Shown: one piece after another, positions 27,060 through 36,032 of the stretch
How the letters are laid out: each line of letters starts with the position of its first letter
Position numbering within the stretch: the stretch's first letter is position 1
DNA from: Nocardia terrae
GTDB lineage: Bacteria > Actinomycetota > Actinomycetes > Mycobacteriales > Mycobacteriaceae
NCBI RefSeq assembly: GCF_009760405.1
Contig: NZ_WRPP01000009.1
Location: 1 to 64,000 of the forward strand
Reading direction: 5' to 3'
Length of the DNA stretch: 64,000 bases
Position numbers and translations under genes: made by a program
The notes under the pieces: generated by a model
The model's input: the letters and a program-made list of their open reading frames with translations, nothing else
Database searches by the model: none
Told to the model about the DNA's origin: nothing

Positions 27060-27839
27060 CTAGTTCGTCTGGGAGGCTTTCTGCTCGGCTTCCTGCGCGG
27101 CCTTCTGGTCGGGGTGGAGCTGGAACTTGTGAGGGCGTTCGCAGGTCTCGATCGCGACGCCCTTGCCGACCAGGGAGAACAAGGCGTTGACGATCGCGCC
27201 GGAGGAGCGGTTGATCTCCTTGGAGATCTGGCCGGGGGTCGCCTCCTGACCGGGGTGATCGCGCAGCCAGTCCTCGACCAGCCCGCGCAGCGCGCCGGGC
27301 TGTGTGCCCTGGGACTTCTTCACCTTCTGTCCGCAGGTCGGGCACACCCCGGGCGTCGGCACGGCGGCCTCGATGGACGCGACCGGGGCCACCCCGCCGA
27401 CCGGTTGCACACTGGTCTGCGTGAGAGCGACGTCCGCCGAGACAGTTTCGATGTCCGGGTCCGCGGCCGGTGCCGGGTCGGATTCGGGCACGGCGGTTTC
27501 GGTGTCCGGGTCGGTCTCGGTATCGATAACGGGCGACGCGGACTCCTCGATCGCAGCGGACTCCGCTGTGACAGAGTCGGTTTCGGCCTGTACTTCGGCA
27601 GCCTCGGTCTCGGCAATGCTCCACCGGTGCGCGGAGTCGGTGCCGGTGTCGTCGCGGGTGACGAATCCAGCGTCGAGCCATCCGGCGAGGATCTTGCGGG
27701 CGCTGGTCTTGGCGACCGAGCTGGCTTGGGCGAGCTCGTTGGTGGTAGAGCCAGGGTTCGCGGTCAGCGCGGCCCACAGGGCGTCTTCAGACGCAGTGCG
27801 AGCAGTGCCATCCACGGAGGTCGTGGCGTTGGTGGACAT
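27060..27839 (-). CDS. Double winged-helix DNA-binding protein
   Basis: A 259-residue protein starting at 27839 (AAGGGG upstream). The N-terminal winged helix (about 15-80) includes LAQASSVAKTSARKILAGWLD. An acidic Thr/Glu/Asp-rich linker holds a CPTCG pair (about residue 165). The C-terminal winged helix (about 180-240) includes GQISKEINRSSGAIVNAL, closely similar to the N-terminal domain of the 18316-19413 protein. A conserved promoter module lies upstream at 27942-27993. A role in regulating or organising element DNA is inferred. Confidence 0.65.
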   Translation of the reverse strand: MSTNATTSVDGTARTASEDALWAALTANPGSTTNELAQASSVAKTSARKILAGWLDAGFVTRDDTGTDSAHRWSIAETEAAEVQAETDSVTAESAAIEESASPVIDTETDPDTETAVPESDPAPAADPDIETVSADVALTQTSVQPVGGVAPVASIEAAVPTPGVCPTCGQKVKKSQGTQPGALRGLVEDWLRDHPGQEATPGQISKEINRSSGAIVNALFSLVGKGVAIETCERPHKFQLHPDQKAAQEAEQKASQTN

Positions 27840-27941
27840 GACGTTCCCCTTCTCGAAAATCGCTTCGGAATCGGATGTCATGTCCCGGCCGGGACACATC
27901 ACCCCGCCCGGTGCGCTGCCGGGGTGCGCGGGGTGACACGA

Positions 27942-27993
27942 CCATGGACGCTCCGTGTGTGCGGTGATGTCAAGCGGAATTCGAAACAAGACG
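27942..27993 (-). promoter_or_regulatory. Conserved promoter/operator module, copy 2
   Basis: On the minus strand this reads CGTCTTGTT (27993-27985), TTGACATC (from 27973), then GTCCATGG (to 27942). The distances between CGTCTTGTT and TTGACA are the same as in copy 1 at 21165-21227, and the CCATGG distance differs by one. TTGACA is a consensus -35 hexamer. It lies about 100 bases upstream of the winged-helix gene. The remainder of 27840-28154 shows nothing further. Confidence 0.6.
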
Positions 27994-28154
27994 CGTGTAC
28001 GGGATTGCAGCGCAGCGTATTCGGCGTATTTCGATTCCGGCGACTATCGGCAGCGCAGCAATTTCGTCATCGGTTCCGGATTCGAATTCGCGCGTATCGA
28101 ATTGCGGCCTGGGCGGTGATGGCGTGAATCGGTCGGGTAGTGGCGGGCGGGGTG

Positions 28155-28382
28155 TCAGTCGGAACGGCGGCGGCGTTCCCAGGGAAGTCGTTCGCAGAAA
28201 AGGTGATCGGCTCGCCATTGATCGACGCACTCCGCGCAGAGGGTGTCTTCGTGAGTGCAGGAGCTGGTCGCGGCGAGAGGAATCTCGACCTGTTCGATAC
28301 AGGGAGTGAACATTCGGCTGCCCGGGGCAAGGAAGCTGAAGTCCGCGAGCGCGCTGAGGGTCTTGCGATTGCGTTTCACCAT
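28155..28382 (-). CDS. Small cysteine-motif protein of transfer operon
   Basis: A 75-residue basic protein with AAAGGTC before the ATG at 28382. Its centre has CTHEDTLCAECVDQW, a C-x6-C-x2-C set likely to bind zinc, followed by a second Cys in HLFCERLPW. It is 40 bases after the peptidoglycan hydrolase gene and probably its co-transcribed neighbour. Not recognised. A longer frame upstream overlaps the hydrolase and is rejected. Confidence 0.55.
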   Translation of the reverse strand: MVKRNRKTLSALADFSFLAPGSRMFTPCIEQVEIPLAATSSCTHEDTLCAECVDQWRADHLFCERLPWERRRRSD

Positions 28383-28422
28383 CGGTCGCGACCTTTCGAA
28401 GAGGATTGGCCTGGGCAGGGAT

Positions 28423-29424
28423 TCACTGCGCGGAGTCGCCCGAGACCGCGCTGGATGCGGTGAGCGGGGAGGTCGCGCCGAAGTAGTCGTCGCCCGGGTA
28501 GTGCAGATCCTGGACCCGCACCGGGATACCGAAAGTCGGAGCGTTGACGATCTTCGAGTTGCCCAGATACAGCCCGACATGGTGGATGTTGTCGGTAGTG
28601 CCGTAGAAAACGAGATCTCCTGGACGCAAAGCACTTTCAGAGATGATTGGCCCGGAGCGATACTGCTCTGCGGCGGTGCGGGGCAAGGTGAGTCCGATGG
28701 AGGCGTAGGCGGCCTTGGTCAGCCCGGAACAGTCCCAGCCGCCGTTGACCTGCGGGCCGTCACCGCCCCACACATACGGTTGTCCGAGTTGGGCGCACGC
28801 GAACGCCAGCACGACCGAGGCACGGTCGCCGCCGTGGACCCTGCCGCAATCGCCTGGGCCGGTGGGGGTTTGGCTGCGGTAGGCGGCGGCCTGGTCGAGA
28901 ACTTCGTGCACGTACCAGTCGGCGTGGTTGTAGGTGAAGATCGCCGAGTACACATCCTCGGGGGCTCCGGAGTCGCAGAGGTAGTAGGCGGCGGCGTAGA
29001 CCGCGTCGACCGGGTTGTAGCGCGAGGGCGGACTCGCGCCATCGGCCGGCATCGGGTGGCGCGAGGTCACGGAATCGAAAGTGGGAGCCAGGAACTGCAT
29101 GGGCCCGGCGGCTCCGGCGAAGTTCTCCCCGGAACTGACTCCGGGCAGGGTGGAGCGGCCGTGGTCGGTCTCGACCTTGCCGATCCCGGCCAGCACACTC
29201 CAGTCCAGACCCGGACACGCCGTGGCTGCGCGCTGGTAGAGCACCAGCATGTATGGCGGGATATCCGAGACCGCTTCCTGGCTCGGTGCGCTCCCGACAC
29301 CCGCATTCGGCGCGGTGCTGTTGGTTTGGTTGGCCACGGTGACGGTGGTGACCACGGCCGCGATCACGACCGAGGTGAACACAACGCTCACCCCGCCCGC
29401 GGCCAGCACCCGCGCCAACATCAC
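28423..29424 (-). CDS. Transglycosylase-NlpC/P60 peptidoglycan hydrolase
   Basis: A 333-residue exported enzyme with an N-terminal membrane anchor or signal (about residues 5-30). The first domain is a soluble lytic transglycosylase type: GIGKVETDHGRS carries the catalytic Glu, followed by AAGPMQFLAPTF. The second is NlpC/P60: the Cys in GGWDCSGLTKAAY, the His in HHVGLYLG and the downstream NAPTF region. Dual hydrolases of this kind (VirB1/TcpG-like) open the wall for the mating channel. ATGA overlap with the upstream replication-relaxation gene ties it to the transfer operon. Confidence 0.88.
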   Translation of the reverse strand: MMLARVLAAGGVSVVFTSVVIAAVVTTVTVANQTNSTAPNAGVGSAPSQEAVSDIPPYMLVLYQRAATACPGLDWSVLAGIGKVETDHGRSTLPGVSSGENFAGAAGPMQFLAPTFDSVTSRHPMPADGASPPSRYNPVDAVYAAAYYLCDSGAPEDVYSAIFTYNHADWYVHEVLDQAAAYRSQTPTGPGDCGRVHGGDRASVVLAFACAQLGQPYVWGGDGPQVNGGWDCSGLTKAAYASIGLTLPRTAAEQYRSGPIISESALRPGDLVFYGTTDNIHHVGLYLGNSKIVNAPTFGIPVRVQDLHYPGDDYFGATSPLTASSAVSGDSAQ

Positions 29425-30398
29425 CGATCACCCGGCTGCGCCGGAGGTAGTGGTGGTGGTGGAGCCAGCACCGCGTGACGGCCCGGCGGTGGGATCGGCA
29501 CCGTCGCGGGCGCAGGGGTCACGCGTGGCCAGCGCGCAGTGAGCCCGTCCAGGCTCACGCGTTCGCTGCCGATGAAGTCCAGCGGCAGCCAGACCCGTTG
29601 CGCGGGGCTGGCGTTGGCGGGGTCGAGGAGATCGGCAGCGGCGGTGGCGACCGGCACCGTGTCGGGGTCGGCGAGCCCGGTCCAGATGTCGTGCAACGCT
29701 TTTCGCGCACCGATCTCCCGTGCCCTGGTGGGCAGCCAGAACAAGACGGGGGTGATGACCGCGCTGGTGCGGGCGAGTTCGGCGTAGCCATGCAGTTTCG
29801 CCGCCACCGTGCTCAATGCCATGGTGCCGAGGTCGAATTCGAGGAAGAAGTCCACGGCGGTCTCACCGCGGGTGTAGCGGCCGTATCCGTCGGGTCGGGT
29901 CAGGTCTCCCCAGAGGGCGCGGCATCGGTGCTCGGACCACCACGCCAGCAGCGCCGCGTCGTCGGCGCCGGGTGCGGTGGCGAGGGTGGTGAACCAATCG
30001 ACGATGCCGAGGGTGTGGGCCAGGCGCAGGCTGTGGGCGATCGCGAGCGCGCGGTCGGGCCGGTACCCGAGATCGTGGACCTCCACCCCGGCCTCGGCGG
30101 CGAGCACAGCGGCTCCGGCGGGGCCGAGGACCCAGTGGGCGGGGGCGCTACCGGTGGTGCGCAGGGGCCGGAACTTCTCGAGTGCGCCGTAGCCGTGCAG
30201 CTGGGCCAGGCGGCGGCGGGCGAAGTTGACCGAGGAGAACGCCAGCGCGGTGAACTGGCCGGTGGTCAGCACACGATGTTCGTGGCACATGCGCAGCATC
30301 CAGCGGTCGCGTTCGGTCAGACGCTCGGCGAGCTGGGCGTGGGCCAATGCCCGCGACGGATACCGCAGTGCCGGTTGACGAATCGGGTCGGGAATCAT
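29421..30398 (-). CDS. Replication-relaxation family protein
   Basis: A 325-residue protein, with the start at 30398 after CCAGGAG. A winged-helix N-terminus (about 25-90: LTERDRWMLRMCHEHRVLTT, then RRRLAQLHGYGALEKF) is followed by the family core (HTLGIVDWFTTLA, TAVDFFLEFDLGT, the latter like an endonuclease strand) and a Pro-rich tail. The family occurs on actinobacterial plasmids and ICEs and is thought to act in DNA processing for transfer or replication. It is the only plausible DNA-processing protein in the transfer operon, as no classic relaxase is seen. Confidence 0.75.
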   Translation of the reverse strand: MIPDPIRQPALRYPSRALAHAQLAERLTERDRWMLRMCHEHRVLTTGQFTALAFSSVNFARRRLAQLHGYGALEKFRPLRTTGSAPAHWVLGPAGAAVLAAEAGVEVHDLGYRPDRALAIAHSLRLAHTLGIVDWFTTLATAPGADDAALLAWWSEHRCRALWGDLTRPDGYGRYTRGETAVDFFLEFDLGTMALSTVAAKLHGYAELARTSAVITPVLFWLPTRAREIGARKALHDIWTGLADPDTVPVATAAADLLDPANASPAQRVWLPLDFIGSERVSLDGLTARWPRVTPAPATVPIPPPGRHAVLAPPPPLPPAQPGDR

Positions 30399-30471
30399 CA
30401 CGAAACTCCTGGGGTGTGAACGAAAGATGATGCGGCGCAGTCGGTTCGAGCGCACTTATGCGGCAGCTCGG

Positions 30472-32988
30472 TCAGGACAGGCGTGGGTCGGCCTCCGGCG
30501 GTGCGGAGTCGGCCGACTCAGGCACCGGATCCGCTGATGGGGCAGGCTTCTCGCGGGCCACATTCGCGGCTGTGCGGATCTCGCGGGCACGCCCCGGAAC
30601 GGGGTCGGGCAGGGCGCGGGTGGTGAAGGTGAACGGCGGACTTTGTTGCCCGCCCACGAGCAGCCGGGCGACGGCGTGGTGGACGTCGAGGTGGGTCAGG
30701 TCGTGTTCGCCGAGGGCGGGGCTGGTGTGTCGGGCCAGGTCGCGGGCATCTTCGGGGGAGGCGGAGAAGATGATTTTGTTTCTCGCGTTGGCGGAAATGC
30801 CTTCGCGCAACTCGCGCGGGAGCTGGCTTTGGTTCTGGTGTGCCAGTACGAGTGACAGGTGTAAGCCGCGGGCTTCGGCGAGCATGTCCTCGATGGAGGT
30901 GGCCATGTGCAGGAAGTTGTGCGCCTCGTCCAGAACCAGCGAGGCGTCCGGGCGAGATGAGGGTGTGATGCTGGCGCGGGCGGTGGTGGTCTGCCAGGTG
31001 CGGGCCACGAGCAGCGATCCGACCAGGCGCGTAGTTTCTTCGCCGAGAACGCCTTTGGGCAGGCGGGCCAGGCAGATGCCGCCATGGTCGAGGACCTCGG
31101 CGAGGTCGAGGGTAGATTTGTCGGCCGCGATCGCGTCGCGCACGAACGGCCGCAGCAGGAAGGCCCGGAGTTTGTTGAGCAGCGGCGCGACGATCTGCGC
31201 GCGCCCGCCTTCGGACAGGCCGGCGTAGGAAGCCCAGAAGCCACGCAGCACCGGGTCGGAGACTTCGCGGGCGATCCGATCGAGGTTGGATTCCCCGGTC
31301 AGCAGCTTCACCAGATCCACCAGCGTGGGCGTGCCGGGCCGCGCACATAGAGTGCGCAGGGACGCGCGCAGCACGTCGTCGGTGCGCGGACCCCACCAGC
31401 GGGCGTAGATGCGGGAGAAGATCGCGACCAGGTTCTCCACCGCCAAATCCAGGCCCTCGGCGGTGGTGTCGAGCGGATTGATGCACGGCGGGCGGCGTTT
31501 GGAGTCGGCGTCGAAGAGCACCACCTTGTCCGCGAGTCGCCGCGGTAGTCGTGTCAGGACGTCGGTGATGAGGTCGCCTTTGGGGTCGATCACCACCTGC
31601 CCGCGCCCGGCCTCGGCATCGTCGAGGATCAGATGCGCGAGCAGGGTGGATTTGCCGACACCGGTCGCGCCGATGACCTGCAGATGGTGGCGGGCGTCGG
31701 CGACCGACAGCGCGACCGGCCGCCCGGTGCCGGAGTCGGCGACACCGAGCGGTTTGGCGTGCGGACCGCCGACCGGGATCGCGACCGACGGGGCCACGGC
31801 AGCGGCACCTGCGCGCGCCAGGCCCGGCACCGACGGGTCGAACGGCAGGTGCGCGACCCCCGCCAACTCGGCCACCGACAACAGGTCCCCGCGCCCGAGC
31901 CACCGCCCGTACAGCGCGGCGGCCAGGCGCAGCTGGTAGCGACGGCGATAGAAATTGTGATCAGCGCACGCCCCGAACACCGCCGCCACCGCGTGCGCGC
32001 GACCCCGCGCGACCGCTGCTGCCGCCGAGAAGGTTTCGCGGTTCGCGTGCGCGGGGACAGTCACCGCGGCGGCGTAGCGGATAAGCGTTTCGTAGTGTCC
32101 GCCACGAACTTTGGTGATCGTCGCCCGCGCTTGGGTGGTGTCTTCCATGCGGGCCTGCCGATCGGCGGGCACGCCGCCCTGATAGCGGGATCGGCGCGTC
32201 CCCACACCGGGTGTGAGGAAGTCGAGCACCTCGCGCAGCACGCCACGCCCCACCTGCACCGCGAAGGCTCCAGCCCCGGCCCGGCCGGCGGTCAGCGCGC
32301 GCCGCACCCGCCCGCCTGTGACCGGCCGCGCCAGGATCTGCACACACACCGATTGGCCGGGGTCGAGATCGGCTGCGGCGGTGAGCAATTCCCGCGCGAT
32401 ATCCCCGCCGTCGTAGTTGCTGCGGATGGGCAGCCCCTCGGGCCGCCCCAGCCGCAGCTTGCCCCCAGCCAGAAGCTGTACGAACCCGGCGGCGGGGATC
32501 GACAGCGGCAGGTCGGCGACTTCGCGGGTATCGGTGCGTGCACCCGGCCACGCCGAGGCGATGGCGCGCTCGATCAGGCCCGGCGGGATCGTGGCGGGCA
32601 CCCACAGGCTGAGCGTGACCCCCTCACCGCCGGTTACCTGGTACTCGAAGCTCAGATGCGGCTGCCCATACAACAGTCGCTTCCAGCGCGGGCGCAGCAG
32701 GCCGATCAAATGCGACCACAACACCCCGGCCGCCTCCGGAGACACCGACGGCGGACACAGGATCCGCACCTGCCGCGCCCCAGCGGCGAGCCGAGACCGC
32801 CGAATCCGCCGCACACCCATGCCCGCGGCAAGGACGCCGATAGCAAGAAGGCCCACCATGATCGGATGTGCTCCGGTGAGCGGCCAGCGGGCCAGCTCGC
32901 TCACCCGCGCCCCGAACTGGCCCGGATCGGTGAGCCACCGCCCCAACCTGCCGAAGTCGGGGATCGGCGGAGTCGACGGCGCGGACAT
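30472..32988 (-). CDS. VirD4/TraD-like coupling ATPase
   Basis: An 838-residue protein with a membrane segment at about 42-60, then a family-specific region. The ATPase domain has Walker A GATGVGKST (about 440-448), DPKGDLITDVL shortly after, Walker B SLVLDEAHNFL (about 700) and AHQNQSQL, all as in TraG/VirD4 coupling proteins that feed DNA-protein substrates to the channel. The C-terminal tail is acidic and Pro-rich and may contact substrates. The start overlaps the stop of the VirB4 gene (TGATG). Confidence 0.88.
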   Translation of the reverse strand: MSAPSTPPIPDFGRLGRWLTDPGQFGARVSELARWPLTGAHPIMVGLLAIGVLAAGMGVRRIRRSRLAAGARQVRILCPPSVSPEAAGVLWSHLIGLLRPRWKRLLYGQPHLSFEYQVTGGEGVTLSLWVPATIPPGLIERAIASAWPGARTDTREVADLPLSIPAAGFVQLLAGGKLRLGRPEGLPIRSNYDGGDIARELLTAAADLDPGQSVCVQILARPVTGGRVRRALTAGRAGAGAFAVQVGRGVLREVLDFLTPGVGTRRSRYQGGVPADRQARMEDTTQARATITKVRGGHYETLIRYAAAVTVPAHANRETFSAAAAVARGRAHAVAAVFGACADHNFYRRRYQLRLAAALYGRWLGRGDLLSVAELAGVAHLPFDPSVPGLARAGAAAVAPSVAIPVGGPHAKPLGVADSGTGRPVALSVADARHHLQVIGATGVGKSTLLAHLILDDAEAGRGQVVIDPKGDLITDVLTRLPRRLADKVVLFDADSKRRPPCINPLDTTAEGLDLAVENLVAIFSRIYARWWGPRTDDVLRASLRTLCARPGTPTLVDLVKLLTGESNLDRIAREVSDPVLRGFWASYAGLSEGGRAQIVAPLLNKLRAFLLRPFVRDAIAADKSTLDLAEVLDHGGICLARLPKGVLGEETTRLVGSLLVARTWQTTTARASITPSSRPDASLVLDEAHNFLHMATSIEDMLAEARGLHLSLVLAHQNQSQLPRELREGISANARNKIIFSASPEDARDLARHTSPALGEHDLTHLDVHHAVARLLVGGQQSPPFTFTTRALPDPVPGRAREIRTAANVAREKPAPSADPVPESADSAPPEADPRLS

Positions 32989-35900
32989 CAGGCAGCGGCT
33001 TCCGGCTCATCGAGAACGATCACGCTGTCCTCATCCGCGAGCAATGCCTCGTCACGGTCGGAAGCTTCGAAGCCGTCGAGATTCGCCGGCATAGCGACCT
33101 CGTTTTCGTCATCCGCGAGCACGACATCGGTATCGGAGTCCTCGCTCAATGCGGTCAACTGCGGAGTCGTAGTGATCAGCGAATCCTCGAAATCCGAAGC
33201 CAGCGAAGCAAACACGGTGCGATCGATACCCGCTGCCAACAAGCCCTGCCCTCGATCGGCGGCGAGCAGGAACTGCTTTTCGCCCTCCGACAGCGCGAAC
33301 GCGGCAGCGACTTCGTCGATGGCTTGCGGGGCTTGCCGCAGCAGGATCTGGGTGGCGGCGTTGGCGATGATCGCGCGTCCCAGCTCGGTGGCCAGGACGT
33401 CGGCGCAGTCCTGGGTCGCTACGGTCAGGCCGGTCCAGTACTTGCGGAATGCCTTGGCCGCGCGGAACAGGAACTCTCCGCCCGCGTCCTGGCGGATCAT
33501 CCACCATGCCTCGTCCACCACGACCAGACGCGGTCGCCGAGTACTCGGGTTCGACACCTGCCGCCAGGTCACATCCAAGGCCAGCAGCGTGCCAAGGGTT
33601 TTCAGCTCGTCAGGTAGCTCTCGCAGGGAGAACACGACCAGTCCGCCTTCAGGTGCGGTGGTGGTGTCACCGTCGATCAACCCGGCGAACGCACCTCCGG
33701 CCACGAACGGCGAGAGTGCTTGTGCCAGTTCGACACCGATGCTGCTTCCGCACACGCGCAGCTGTTCGGCCAGCACACTCAGCGTTGGAGCCGGGCGGGT
33801 CCAGGTACTCGGATCCTCGGTGATCCCTACAGCCGCGTAGGTGGCGGTCAGTGCGGTGTCGAGCACCGCCCGCTGCGCAGGTGTCTGCTCGCCGATCAGG
33901 ACTCGGATCACGGTGTGCAGGAATAGCTTCCGCCGTGTCAGCGCATCGGCGGGGGCGGCGCGGCGGCCGTCGGCACGTACATGCAGTTCGAGGTCGAACG
34001 GGTTGAGGCGCACTCCTGGCGCACCCAGGGCCAGGATGGTGCCTGAGACGGCTTCGGCCAGGCGCCGATATTCGTCCTCGGGGTCGATGACGATGACCTC
34101 GATGCCGCGCTGCAACGAGCGCAGCAACTCCGACTTCACCAGGTAGCTCTTGCCCGCACCGGAGCGGCCGAGGATCACCGCGTTGTGGTTGTGGATGTCT
34201 TCGGCGAACCGATCCCAGAACACCAAACCGCTGGCGGCATCGCGGCCGTAGAGCACACCCTGTGGGCGGTGCGCGGTGACCGGATCCGCGACCGGAAGCT
34301 GCGGGGAAGTGAACGGGAACGCTGCCGCGAGCGCATCGGTGTCGAAGGTGCGGCCCACCTTCACCGGGTCCAAGCCCACTGGCAGGGTCGCGGTCCACGC
34401 CGGTATCGCCCGATAGGTCAGGTGGCTGGTGTCGATGAGCAGACTTGCCGCCAACGCCCGCACCGCGGCAACTTCTTCTGCCAGTTCGGTTTCGGAGCTC
34501 GCGTGCACGCTCAGATAGAGGCTGACCCGGAACAGTCGGCCCTCGCCGCGGGCGACGCGCGCCGACAGATCAGCGGCGTCTTCGGCAGCGACATCTAGCA
34601 CCTCATCGGCCAACAACCCATAGGACGCGTTATGGCGACGTGAGGACTCCAGCCGGGCCTGCTGGCGACGCAACCTGTTCGCGGCAGTCACCGGATCGAT
34701 CGGCTCGATATGCAACGCGAGGTCCACGCGGCCGGGATGCGCGAGCAACGGAGCAAGCCATCCGCCGGCCACCTCGCGTGGATAACCGGTCACCGCAAGC
34801 GTGCTCACCCAATCCGAGCCGACCTCGACATGACGGGACCCTCTGGTCAGCGACTGCGGCGTGAACGGTGAGCGGGAACCGAAGCGGATGCGACGCACCA
34901 GCTTCCGGCGCTGCGGTTCACCCTCGCTGAGCGCGTTCTCGTCGGCACCGAGGTCGGCTACGAGTTCATCTGTCGTGCTGGATTCACTCGTGATGACGGC
35001 ATCGGGAGCGGCGATGTCGGCTGAATGCGGGACCAGGCTGCCCGGGTTGGTGGCCGAGACGAGGATCGCGGTGGCCTGCGCGTCATCAAGAGCGGTGACG
35101 CTGATGCCGAGCGGGGCCAGCATGTCGGTGGCCTCCCCGAGGCGGCGCAGCAGCCGGGTCTCAGCGGCACGACGGGCGGCGGCCGAGACTTCCCGCGCGG
35201 CACGGCGTCGGCTCGGCAGCAGCGAACCGGCGATTGTGCGCGCCGACGGTCCGGCCAGCCCCGGTGCGGCGGCCCCGGCTCCCGACAGCTGTTCGCGCCA
35301 GACCAGCAGTACCTGCCGATGCAGCAGATCTTCACCGGTCGCCAGCTCGCTCAGGAACGCCGCGTGATCGCGGGTGACCTCGGCCAGCTCTGGCGACATC
35401 TCCAGTGCGGAGTCGCGCAACGCTGCGATGCGACCGGTCAGGTCCAGGCGGGTGGCGCGGATAAGAATCTGCACCGGCTGGCGCAGGGTGTGCAGCCACC
35501 CTCCGAGCTGAGCCACCAGCGCGGCCTGCTCGGACTGGGTACGCAGCGCCAGATTCACCGTCCCGGCCAGCGCGACCGCCGCTACTCCGTCGGCACCGAG
35601 GTCGACAATCCCGACCTCGCCGCTGGCGTTCACCGTCTGCGGCAGCTGTGCTGTGGCGGATGTGATTGGTTGCTGTGCAGCCGATTTCGGCTTGCTGGTG
35701 GCACGGGCTGTGAGCCAGTGTGGGGCTTTGGCCAGCCCGTGTGGGGCGGCGACGAGGCGGTGCGGGCGCAACCGGTGACGGATCGCGGCGACCAGCAGCT
35801 GATCCCCGGACAGACCGTCGCGGGTGGTGAGGACCAGGCCGGTGACCAGCGCACCGATCGGGACCGCGGCGGCGACGAAGACCGGCGGGTCGATGACAGT

Positions 35901-36032
35901 ACGGGTGAGCAGCCAGGTCCCGTATAGCGTCAAGGCGGTGGCGGCGAGGATCGCGAGTTGGCGGGCGGTGAATGGGCCGATCAGCTTGTCGCGGCGATCG
36001 ACATCAGCGGGAATGCGTGCGGTGACGGTCAT
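32988..36032 (-). CDS. PrgI-VirB4 fusion, conjugation ATPase
   Basis: A 1014-residue protein. Residues 1-95 are PrgI-like: ARIPADVDRRDKLIGPFT and two membrane segments (about 27-43 and 50-70). The rest is a VirB4-type ATPase with Walker A GRSGAGKSY (about 620), DPEDEYRRLAEA, Walker B LVVVDEAWWMI (about 837) and the ATQDCADVL motif. VirB4 powers pilus assembly and substrate transfer. PrgI and VirB4 are separate genes in many Gram-positive systems; here they form one polypeptide. ATGA overlap with the upstream channel gene; GGAG ribosome site. Confidence 0.88.
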   Translation of the reverse strand: MTVTARIPADVDRRDKLIGPFTARQLAILAATALTLYGTWLLTRTVIDPPVFVAAAVPIGALVTGLVLTTRDGLSGDQLLVAAIRHRLRPHRLVAAPHGLAKAPHWLTARATSKPKSAAQQPITSATAQLPQTVNASGEVGIVDLGADGVAAVALAGTVNLALRTQSEQAALVAQLGGWLHTLRQPVQILIRATRLDLTGRIAALRDSALEMSPELAEVTRDHAAFLSELATGEDLLHRQVLLVWREQLSGAGAAAPGLAGPSARTIAGSLLPSRRRAAREVSAAARRAAETRLLRRLGEATDMLAPLGISVTALDDAQATAILVSATNPGSLVPHSADIAAPDAVITSESSTTDELVADLGADENALSEGEPQRRKLVRRIRFGSRSPFTPQSLTRGSRHVEVGSDWVSTLAVTGYPREVAGGWLAPLLAHPGRVDLALHIEPIDPVTAANRLRRQQARLESSRRHNASYGLLADEVLDVAAEDAADLSARVARGEGRLFRVSLYLSVHASSETELAEEVAAVRALAASLLIDTSHLTYRAIPAWTATLPVGLDPVKVGRTFDTDALAAAFPFTSPQLPVADPVTAHRPQGVLYGRDAASGLVFWDRFAEDIHNHNAVILGRSGAGKSYLVKSELLRSLQRGIEVIVIDPEDEYRRLAEAVSGTILALGAPGVRLNPFDLELHVRADGRRAAPADALTRRKLFLHTVIRVLIGEQTPAQRAVLDTALTATYAAVGITEDPSTWTRPAPTLSVLAEQLRVCGSSIGVELAQALSPFVAGGAFAGLIDGDTTTAPEGGLVVFSLRELPDELKTLGTLLALDVTWRQVSNPSTRRPRLVVVDEAWWMIRQDAGGEFLFRAAKAFRKYWTGLTVATQDCADVLATELGRAIIANAATQILLRQAPQAIDEVAAAFALSEGEKQFLLAADRGQGLLAAGIDRTVFASLASDFEDSLITTTPQLTALSEDSDTDVVLADDENEVAMPANLDGFEASDRDEALLADEDSVIVLDEPEAAA

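Noticed and set aside
27024..28127. 367-residue plus-strand frame
   Set aside because: Covers the winged-helix gene and its promoter on the opposite strand; no motif and no ribosome site.
28255..29478. 407-residue plus-strand frame
   Set aside because: Antisense to the clear transglycosylase-NlpC/P60 gene.
31633..33840. 735-residue plus-strand open frame
   Set aside because: It lies antisense to the VirD4 and VirB4 genes, is Arg/Pro/Gly-rich and low in strand/helix pattern. High-GC shadow frame.
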